NCBI GenBank assembly: GCA_031255035.1
Contig: JAIRTI010000217.1
Location: 1 to 11,337 of the forward strand
From: Desulfovibrio sp.
GTDB lineage: Bacteria; Desulfobacterota; Desulfovibrionia; Desulfovibrionales; Desulfovibrionaceae
Reading direction: 5' to 3'
Length of the DNA: 11,337 nucleotides
The translations under genes and the position numbers were made by a program. Positions 6,198 to 11,337 of the stretch are shown in pieces. Below the pieces are notes generated by a model, which was not told the origin of the DNA, searched no databases, and was given only the letters and a program-made list of their open reading frames with translations. Within the stretch, counting starts at the first letter, position 1; each line of letters opens with the position of its first letter.

Positions 6198-8074
6198 GAT
6201 CCATGCTCCGTAAACTTGCCGGGCCGAGGCTCCGGGAACAGCAGACGCACCGTGCAGCCCTTGCCCGGCTCGGACGCGATATGGGCCGCGCCTCCGTGAT
6301 CCGTCATGGTGCGGCGCACCAGGGCCAGACCGAGGCCGGTGCCGTTCTCCTTGTCCGTAAAAAAGGCTTCAAAGGCTTTGCCCCGCTGTTCCCGGCTCAT
6401 GCCGCGGCCGGTGTCCTGCACCTCAATATACGCGGCGTCCGGCAGGCGTCCGGAGACAATGCGCAACGGGCCGCCGCGCATCAGGTCGGGCAGGCTGGGA
6501 AAGGCCGGGTCAACGTCGGCATGCGCGACGATGGCCGGCGGCGCCTCATCAAGCCCCCCGGCGTCCGGGAGCGGAGAGGAAGGCCTTTTTGCCGCGCCGT
6601 TTTCAGGCGGGCGCGCTTCAAGCGCCGGCGGGAATAACCGCTTGGCGGGGCGCCGGACGTCAGCCGGACCTTCAAGGGCGTCGATGCTGTTGAGCAGCAG
6701 ATTCAGCAGGGCCTGTTTCAGACTGTCCGCATCGGCATAGACCGTGTCGGCCCGCAAAACGAGGTCGATGTCCAGTTTTTTTTGCTCAAGGTCAAAACGC
6801 AGCAGGGCGAGAATTTCCCCGGCCAGGGATTCAATATCCACGCGCCTGGGCGAGATGGCCTTGGGTCTGCCGAGAAACAGCAGGTCGGTGATAACGCGGT
6901 TGAGCCTGTCCGCCTCGCGGACCATGGTCTTGGCGTACTCTTCCTCGGGCGTCCGCCCGGCGAGCTTTTTGACGAAATACTGGGCAAAGCCGCGCAGGGA
7001 ACTCAAGGGGTTGCGCACCTCGTGGGCGACCCCGGCGGCCAGGGTGCCGACGGCCGCCAGTTTTTCGGCGTCGGCCAGGCTTTTTTCCAGGTTGCGCATC
7101 TGGGTGCGGTCCCGGAGGATGAGGAGCCAGGCGTTGTCCTTGTCCCCGCTCATGGGCAGGGCCAGGACCTCAAGTTTCGCCCGGCCGTATGTCACCTGCG
7201 CCCAGTTGCCGCCGGAAGGGGCCGCGGGATCAGTCACGCGGGCCGCGATGGGCCGGGGCAGGACCGAGACCGGCTTGCCCAGAAGTTCCTTGGCGCTGAA
7301 GCGCAGGATGGAAAGGGCGGCCGGATTGGCCGACCGGACCAGGCCATCCGGATCAACCGTTATCAGCCCGTCCGGGAGGTTGTCCAGGAGTCTGGCCTGG
7401 AAGAGTTCAAGGGCGGCCGCCTTGCCGGCCTGTTCCCGCCTGGCCAGAAAGCTCCAGCCCATGGCCCAGGTGATGACCGCCGCCGCCAGGATATACAGGG
7501 CCTGCAAAAGCACGTTGCGGCGGAAGCCCGCATAGGCGCTCAGATGTTTTTCCATGTCAATGCCCACCACAAGAAAGCCCGGCGGGCCGAGGTCGTCGCG
7601 CAGGCTCATGTGCATGCCGCGCAAAGGTTCCAGACGCTTGCCGAAAACATAGGCGCCGCGCTTGCCCAGGATAAGCCGGCCGTGCCATTCGCCGTCGGCC
7701 AGCATGGTCGTCACCATTTTCTGGGGGAGATCGATGGGCGCGTTGCCGTGCACCGGCGAGGTGAGGAGCCGTTCGCCGTGCTCGTCCACGATGCCGACAA
7801 AAAGAACGTCCCCGTCCTGCTCCAGGGCCTGGAAAAAGTCGGCGGTGCGGGGCGAAAGCCTGTTTTCCCCCTCGCGCACCGGGCCGCGCCGGACCGAATT
7901 TTCAATGGACAGGTACACGGCGCGGGACGTCAGAAAAAGGTGCTGTTCCTCGGCGTCGCGCTGATGGCGGAAGGTCTGCCGCGTGGACAGCATGACGGTG
8001 GCCCCGATGATGACCAGGGTCAGAACGGCCAGGATGACCGTGTTCCGCTCTTTTGTTTTTTCGGCGATTTCCAT
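6194..8074 (-). CDS. Membrane-bound PAS-domain sensor histidine kinase (ZraS/NtrB type)
   Basis: This 626-residue inner-membrane kinase is predicted to have one membrane segment at about 13-30 and a second at about 188-210, enclosing a roughly 155-residue periplasmic sensor that looks PDC/Cache-like (around DVLFVGIVDEHG, 89-100). A PAS domain spans about 223-330. The phospho-acceptor is H351 in VAHEVRNPLSSL. The ATPase domain has N462 in the N-box, DTGRG at 554-558 and GTGLGLA at 578-584. Between N-box and DTGRG lies an extra Pro/Ala-rich stretch (about 469-537) not usual for this fold. It is the partner of the regulator encoded immediately downstream, with a 4-bp ATGA overlap. The ATG at 8074 is the first after an in-frame TGA, but no clear Shine-Dalgarno site precedes it. 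The ligand is unknown; ZraS relatives sense envelope metal stress, which should not be assumed here. Confidence 0.95.
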   Translation of the reverse strand: MEIAEKTKERNTVILAVLTLVIIGATVMLSTRQTFRHQRDAEEQHLFLTSRAVYLSIENSVRRGPVREGENRLSPRTADFFQALEQDGDVLFVGIVDEHGERLLTSPVHGNAPIDLPQKMVTTMLADGEWHGRLILGKRGAYVFGKRLEPLRGMHMSLRDDLGPPGFLVVGIDMEKHLSAYAGFRRNVLLQALYILAAAVITWAMGWSFLARREQAGKAAALELFQARLLDNLPDGLITVDPDGLVRSANPAALSILRFSAKELLGKPVSVLPRPIAARVTDPAAPSGGNWAQVTYGRAKLEVLALPMSGDKDNAWLLILRDRTQMRNLEKSLADAEKLAAVGTLAAGVAHEVRNPLSSLRGFAQYFVKKLAGRTPEEEYAKTMVREADRLNRVITDLLFLGRPKAISPRRVDIESLAGEILALLRFDLEQKKLDIDLVLRADTVYADADSLKQALLNLLLNSIDALEGPADVRRPAKRLFPPALEARPPENGAAKRPSSPLPDAGGLDEAPPAIVAHADVDPAFPSLPDLMRGGPLRIVSGRLPDAAYIEVQDTGRGMSREQRGKAFEAFFTDKENGTGLGLALVRRTMTDHGGAAHIASEPGKGCTVRLLFPEPRPGKFTEHGS

Positions 8075-8122
8075 GGCAGAGGCGGCAGTAACGCTTTTTC
8101 AGTAAAATTGTGCGGACAGCTG

Positions 8123-8147
8123 CCGGGGGGCAGCGGCCCCCTGGACC
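8123..8147 (+). repeat. Hairpin element followed by GGACC
   Basis: CCGGGGGG (8123-8130) pairs with CCCCCTGG (8137-8144), giving an 8-bp stem with one G-T pair and a 6-base loop, followed by GGACC. The plan (CC/GG-rich stem, then GGACC) resembles 4603-4625 and the minus strand of 8237-8311, so I place it in the same family. It lies 49 bases upstream of the kinase start codon, which also makes a regulatory role in the kinase leader conceivable. Confidence 0.5.
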
Positions 8148-8156
8148 TTCGCTTTG

Positions 8157-8217
8157 GGTTACGTGAGATTGGCGTTTATGGCGCAACTTTCGGGCATGAC
8201 CGGAGCTTTGCGTAACC
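8157..8217. repeat. Short inverted repeat with 47-bp spacer
   Basis: GGTTACG at 8157-8163 is the reverse complement of CGTAACC at 8211-8217. The arms are only seven bases and the spacer has no other clear structure, so it may be chance. It sits between the two hairpin clusters of the kinase/CoA-ligase gap. Confidence 0.3.
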
Positions 8218-8236
8218 GAAAAGCCATGGTCACGCA

Positions 8237-8265
8237 TATGAGGGGTCCAGGGGAAATCATTTCCC
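8237..8265. repeat. Palindromic 29-bp repeat, copy 2
   Basis: It is the direct-orientation partner of 4770-4798 (27 of 29 identical). Here the palindrome is longer: GGGGAAA (8250-8256), loop tca, TTTCCCC (8260-8266). Read on the minus strand it is followed by tggacccc, matching the hairpin-then-GGACC plan of the other elements. It occupies the space between the CoA-ligase stop and the kinase start. Confidence 0.78.
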
Positions 8266-8277
8266 CCGGCAGGGATT

Positions 8278-8314
8278 CCAAAGGGACAGAGTCCCTTTGG
8301 CCGCCGGAGGCGCA
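8278..8314 (-). repeat. Strong hairpin after the CoA-ligase gene, with the repeat flank gcctccggcggcc
   Basis: CCAAAGGGAC (8278-8287), loop aga and GTCCCTTTGG (8291-8300) form a perfect 10-bp stem. On the minus strand it is preceded by tgcgcctccggcggcc (8314-8299), which shares gcctccggcggcc with repeat copy 1 (4592-4604), and it is followed by GGAATCCC. The flank is the same as at 4.6 kb but the stem sequence is quite different, while pairing is perfect in both. It lies about 37 bases past the CoA-ligase stop, a plausible 3'-end structure without a U-tract. Confidence 0.75.
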
Positions 8315-8336
8315 TACGTTTAACCGCTGCGCTTCC

Positions 8337-9602
8337 CTAATCCCACACTCGTTTGTCTTCAATGGGCCGGATCTGCGGCGGCAGGGTTCCGGGGGCCAGC
8401 ACCTTGAGTTCCGGGCGCAGTTTTATTTTCTCCCGGAACTGGTGCAGCAGTTCGTCCTCGCGTTTGAAGGCGCTGGATTCCACATAGAGGGTCATTTCGT
8501 CGATGCCGCCGGGGTTGGTGACTTCTATCTGCCAGCGTTTGATCTCCTCAAAGCGGGCGAGCACCTGTTCCACCTGGTGCGGATAGACGAACATGCCCTT
8601 GATGCGCGCCGTGGTGTCCACCCGGCCGACGATGTTGCCCAGGCGCGGGCTGGTACGGCCGCACGCGCAGGGCGATCGATCGATATAGGACAGGTCGCCG
8701 GTGGCCAGGCGGATGAGCGGGTAGGTCTTGTTAAAGGCCGTGACCACGATCTCCCCGACCTCGCCGTCTTTCAGGGGGATGCCCGTATCCGGGTGGCAGA
8801 TTTCGACAAAGGCCCGGTTGGCGATGTGCAGGCCGCTTTTGTGAAAGCATTCGTAGCCGATACAGCCGACGTCCGCCGTGCCGTAGCCCTGGCGCATGAT
8901 GAGGTCGAATTTTTTCTCAAGCATGTTGCGCATTTTTTCAGAAAACTTTTCCCCGGTGACAAAGGCCACCTCCAGAAAGAGTTCCTTGCGCAGGTTGATG
9001 CCCTTTTCCTCGGCTTTCTGGGCCAGGTGCAACAGGTAGCTCGGCGTGCCCACAAAGCCCTGGATGCGCAGTTTCTGCATAATCTCAAGCTGGGTCACGG
9101 CGTTGCCGGGGCCGGCGGGCATCACGGCGCAGCCCAGGTTGCGCAGGGGTTCCTCAAACATGAGGCCGGCCGGGGTCAGATGATAGTTGAAGGTCACCTG
9201 GGTGACGTCGCCGGGCCGGAAACCCACTGAATAAAAGGCTTCGGTATAGCCCCAGTAGTCGTCAACCCGGTCTTCCGGGTCGAAAATCGGGCCGGGCGAC
9301 AGGAATATCCGCTTGAGTTCCCCGATGTCCTTGGTCAACAGCCCCCCGAGGCGCGGCCCCATGGACTGCAAAAAAATAAGCTCTTTCTTTTTGAGGATGG
9401 GGATATGCTTGAGATCGCTGAGCTGTCTGAATTTTTCCACGTTGAACTGGGCGCGGTCAAATCGTTTTTTCACGTCCTCGGAATAGCGATAGGCGAAAGA
9501 CAGCAGGTCTTTCAACTGGATGAGGTAAAACTGGCGGCGTTCGCCTTCGTCCAGCACTTCGCGGCGGCTGTATATGCCTTCCGTACGGTCTTTGCGGGTC
9601 AT
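8337..9602 (-). CDS. Phenylacetate-CoA ligase family protein (AMP-forming), divergent P-loop
   Basis: This 421-residue cytoplasmic protein is close to the usual PaaK length of about 430-440. PaaK enzymes activate an aryl acid with ATP and transfer it to CoA. Recognisable family motifs are GTPSYLLHLA (185-194), YGTAD at 240-244 (usual form YG.TE), ATGDLSYI (300-307), a CAC pair (C312, C314), GRVD (326-329) followed by KGMFVYPHQVE, and a C-terminal K418 in the position expected for the catalytic lysine. The usual Ser/Thr/Gly-rich ATP loop (SSGTTG.P) is replaced by SPGPIFDPE (102-110), so true ligase activity is not assured. The start is well supported by AGGAG at 9613-9609. It is divergent from the ClC gene and lies 262 bp upstream of the kinase on the same strand. 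The substrate cannot be named; other aryl or acyl acids are possible. Confidence 0.88.
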   Translation of the reverse strand: MTRKDRTEGIYSRREVLDEGERRQFYLIQLKDLLSFAYRYSEDVKKRFDRAQFNVEKFRQLSDLKHIPILKKKELIFLQSMGPRLGGLLTKDIGELKRIFLSPGPIFDPEDRVDDYWGYTEAFYSVGFRPGDVTQVTFNYHLTPAGLMFEEPLRNLGCAVMPAGPGNAVTQLEIMQKLRIQGFVGTPSYLLHLAQKAEEKGINLRKELFLEVAFVTGEKFSEKMRNMLEKKFDLIMRQGYGTADVGCIGYECFHKSGLHIANRAFVEICHPDTGIPLKDGEVGEIVVTAFNKTYPLIRLATGDLSYIDRSPCACGRTSPRLGNIVGRVDTTARIKGMFVYPHQVEQVLARFEEIKRWQIEVTNPGGIDEMTLYVESSAFKREDELLHQFREKIKLRPELKVLAPGTLPPQIRPIEDKRVWD

Positions 9603-9608
9603 TATTGT

Positions 9609-9613
9609 CTCCT
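9609..9613 (-). promoter_or_regulatory. Ribosome binding site of the CoA-ligase-family gene
   Basis: CTCCT on the plus strand reads AGGAG on the minus strand, six bases ahead of the ATG at 9602. This is the best Shine-Dalgarno match for any start in the window and fixes the start of that gene. Confidence 0.8.
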
Positions 9614-9670
9614 GATGGCGTTAGGGGTCGCTTTGTTCCAGTCTGTAGCCAGTTCATGGCAGTATTGCAA

Positions 9671-9717
9671 GAGTTATTTTTTTTATTTATTTATTTTAGC
9701 ACACTACGCTATTCTTG
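9671..9717. promoter_or_regulatory. A/T-rich island in the divergent promoter gap
   Basis: Within a GC-rich window, 9675-9698 is nearly pure T/A, with tandem TTTA units at about 9682-9695. It lies between two divergently transcribed genes (starts at 9602 and 9832), the expected place for both promoters. A weak minus-strand pair, TTGCAA and TACAGA with a 17-base spacer, starts at about 9669 toward the CoA-ligase gene. It is a poor match and I do not rely on it. No hairpin repeat of the type seen in the other gaps occurs here. Confidence 0.4.
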
Positions 9718-9821
9718 ACAGGCGGCGGCATTCGCGTGAAAAAGCGGGGGAACCGGCGCTTGCCCGCAGCCGTCCCGTTGCCCCCGGTTTCCCGTCACAC
9801 TGTTGCCGCCGTCCCGGCGCC

Positions 9822-9826
9822 GAGGA
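9822..9826 (+). promoter_or_regulatory. Ribosome binding site deciding the ClC start
   Basis: GAGGA is spaced five bases from the ATG at 9832. Neither the upstream TTG at 9715 nor the GTG at 9736 in the same frame has a comparable site, which is why the shorter protein is preferred. Confidence 0.65.
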
Positions 9827-9831
9827 AAGCC

Positions 9832-11144
9832 ATGCCCCGCCCCCATCTGCCTCCGATTTTGCGGGAAATGCAGGCCTTGCGCGCCCTTGGCGTGCGCAAG
9901 CTCTGTTTGCAGGCGCTTCTGGTGGGCGGCATTTCCGGCGGCGTCATCGGGGCTTTCCGGCTGTCGTACACGCATATCAGCGAGTCCCTGGCGGGGTATG
10001 CGGCGGCGGCGCCGGCGGGTCCGCTGACGATGGCGATCGTGTTCGGCGCCGTGCTGCTGCTGGCCGTCGGCGGCTGGGCCTTGCTGCGCTTCGAGCCGCT
10101 TATCGGCGGCAGCGGCATCCCCCAGGTGGAACTGGCTATCGAGGGCCGGCTGCCCATGCCGTGGCGGCGCATTCTCTGGGCCAAGTTCGCGGGCACTATG
10201 CTTTCGTTGACAGGGGGCCTTTCGGTCGGCCGGGAAGGACCGTGCATCCAGATGGGGGCGGCGGTGGGCTGCTGGGTGGGACGGATATGGCATGAGGAAC
10301 GTCCGGAACATCTCCCCCGCTACCTTATCGGCGGCAGCGTGGCCGGGATGACGGCCGCCTTCGGCGCGCCGTTCGCGGGCCTGTTGTTCGCCTTTGAAGA
10401 AGTCAAAGCCGTCATAAGCGCTCCCCTGGCGCTTTTTACCGGCCTGGCCGCCGGAGCGGCGTATCTTGTGATCGAGGCCGTCTTCGACTTCGGGCTGGTG
10501 TTCCCTCTGCGAAAACTGGCGCTGCTGGAATTCGGGCAATGGTGGATTCCGGTCGCGGCCGGCCTCCTTACCGGGTGCCTGGGCGCGTTGTATAATGGAT
10601 TGTTGATGTTTTTGGTCAACACGGCGGATCGCTTCGCCCCCCCGGTCAGCCTGAAACGGATTCTGCCGGTGTTTCTGCTGAGCGGCGTGTTGCTTCATAT
10701 CTGCCCTTGGGTGCTGTCCGGCTTCGGGCTTGAGGTTCCGGCCCTGGAGGAGACTTCTTTGGCTTTCGGCACGCTGGCGGCTTTGCTGGCGGTAAAGATG
10801 CTTTTTTCGTGCGTCAGTTTCGCTTCGGGCGTGGCCGGCGGACTTCTCATGCCCATTCTCCTGGCCGGGGGCATCGCCGGGGCGAGTCTGGCCCCGCCTT
10901 TGCTCGGCGCGTCTCTTATCCGTCCCGATCAGGCGGGCTGCCTTCTGGCCCTGGGCATGGCCGGGCTTTTTTCGTCCACGGCGCGCGCCCCCCTGACCGG
11001 CACGGCGCTGATCCTTGAGATGACCGGAGGCTGGCGTCTGGCCCCGGCCCTGCTGGCGGTGTCGCTGATTTCCTCGTGGACGGCCGGGCGGCTGCATTCC
11101 GAACCGATTTACGACAGCTTGAAGCGGCGAATCAGGGACCTGGA

Positions 11145-11163
<19 letters not shown>
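9832..11163 (+). CDS. clcA: ClC-family chloride/proton exchanger
   Basis: This is a 443-residue multi-pass inner-membrane protein of the ClcA class, without CBS domains. The anion pathway motifs are all present: GSGIP (93-97), GREGP (133-137) with gating E135 (E148 in E. coli ClcA), GLLMP (337-341, a variant of GIFAP) and Y427 in EPIY (Y445 in ClcA). E190 in FEE corresponds to the internal proton glutamate E203, so a 2:1 Cl-/H+ antiporter is expected rather than a channel. The chosen ATG has GAGGA at 9822-9826 with 5-base spacing. The frame is open back to a TTG at 9715, but that 39-residue extension is Arg/Pro-rich and lacks a ribosome site. The last codons (QFSL, stop) lie inside a dispersed repeat, so the native C-terminus may have been altered. 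It is divergent from the CoA-ligase-family gene and has no obvious functional link to its neighbours. Confidence 0.93.
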
Positions 11164-11292
<129 letters not shown>

Positions 11293-11337
11293 CGGGGGGG
11301 GCGGGCGGCGGCCGGGGGGGCGGCCTGCCCCGCGACG
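11293..11337 (+). other. Low-quality tail with traces of the repeat
   Basis: After the G-run, the segment ggcggccgggg (11307-11317) followed by tgccccg (11326-11332) resembles the copy-1 order ggcggccgggg (4598-4608) then tgccccgg (4612-4619). The tail may therefore be an error-laden continuation of repeat copy 2. No gene is visible. Confidence 0.4.

Noticed and set aside
8154..9230. 358-codon plus-strand frame opposite the CoA-ligase-family gene
   Set aside because: It begins in the repeat-filled gap and runs antisense to a gene with PaaK motifs and a strong ribosome site. There is no family resemblance.
9657..9670. TGGCAGTATTGCAA as a sigma-54 (-24/-12) promoter
   Set aside because: The GG and GC elements are separated by 7 bases instead of the required 10, so it cannot act as a normal sigma-54 site.
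9715..9720. TTGACA as a -35 box for the ClC gene
   Set aside because: It is a perfect -35 hexamer, but the next 16-18 bases lead to G/C-rich or GAAAAA sequence with nothing like TATAAT.
9715..9831. Longer ClC start at TTG 9715 or GTG 9736
   Set aside because: There is no Shine-Dalgarno site, and the extension is Arg/Pro-rich and unlike ClC N-termini. The ATG at 9832 has GAGGA at the right distance.

Overview
The window is GC-rich DNA from what looks like an anaerobic, Desulfovibrio-type bacterium (Desulfobacterota). The grounds are the giant acyl-CoA dehydratase activase-type protein typical of strict anaerobes, a sigma-54-type two-component pair, a divergent phenylacetate-CoA-ligase-family protein, and hairpin-rich intergenic repeats of a style I associate with Desulfovibrionaceae. 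The taxonomy is inference; there is no rRNA or other marker gene. The right end (from about 11214) appears to be a damaged contig end.

Layout. 1-99: leader with a ribosome binding site. 100-4458 (+): one 1452-residue protein with two BadF/BcrA-type ATPase (ASKHA) domains in tandem, a four-cysteine motif, a DUF2229-like region and a 2-hydroxyacyl-CoA-dehydratase-like C-terminus. 4459-4802: 344 bp convergent gap packed with repeats and hairpins. 4803-8074 (-): a translationally coupled pair, a membrane histidine kinase (6194-8074) followed by an NtrC-type sigma-54 activator (4803-6197), overlapping by ATGA. 8075-8336: 262 bp gap with more hairpin elements. 8337-9602 (-): phenylacetate-CoA-ligase-family adenylate-forming enzyme with a remodelled P-loop. 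9603-9831: divergent promoter gap with an A/T-rich island. 9832-11163 (+): ClC-type chloride/proton exchanger. 11145-11215: a second copy of the 71-bp repeat from the 4.5 kb gap, which contains the ClC stop codon. 11214-11292: 79 consecutive G, almost certainly a sequencing or assembly artefact.

How the genes relate. The kinase and regulator form one signalling unit. I saw no convincing -24/-12 promoter in the window, so its targets are probably elsewhere. The large activase-type protein and the CoA-ligase-family protein both suggest CoA-thioester chemistry in anaerobic metabolism, but they lie in separate transcription units and no shared pathway can be shown. The ClC exchanger is functionally unrelated as far as can be seen.

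The least explained parts are (i) the self-contained tandem-ATPase/dehydratase-like polypeptide and (ii) a family of modular hairpin repeats found in every gap that lies downstream of a gene but not in the divergent promoter gap. One stem shows a compensatory base-pair change, and one repeat copy overlaps the end of a gene.
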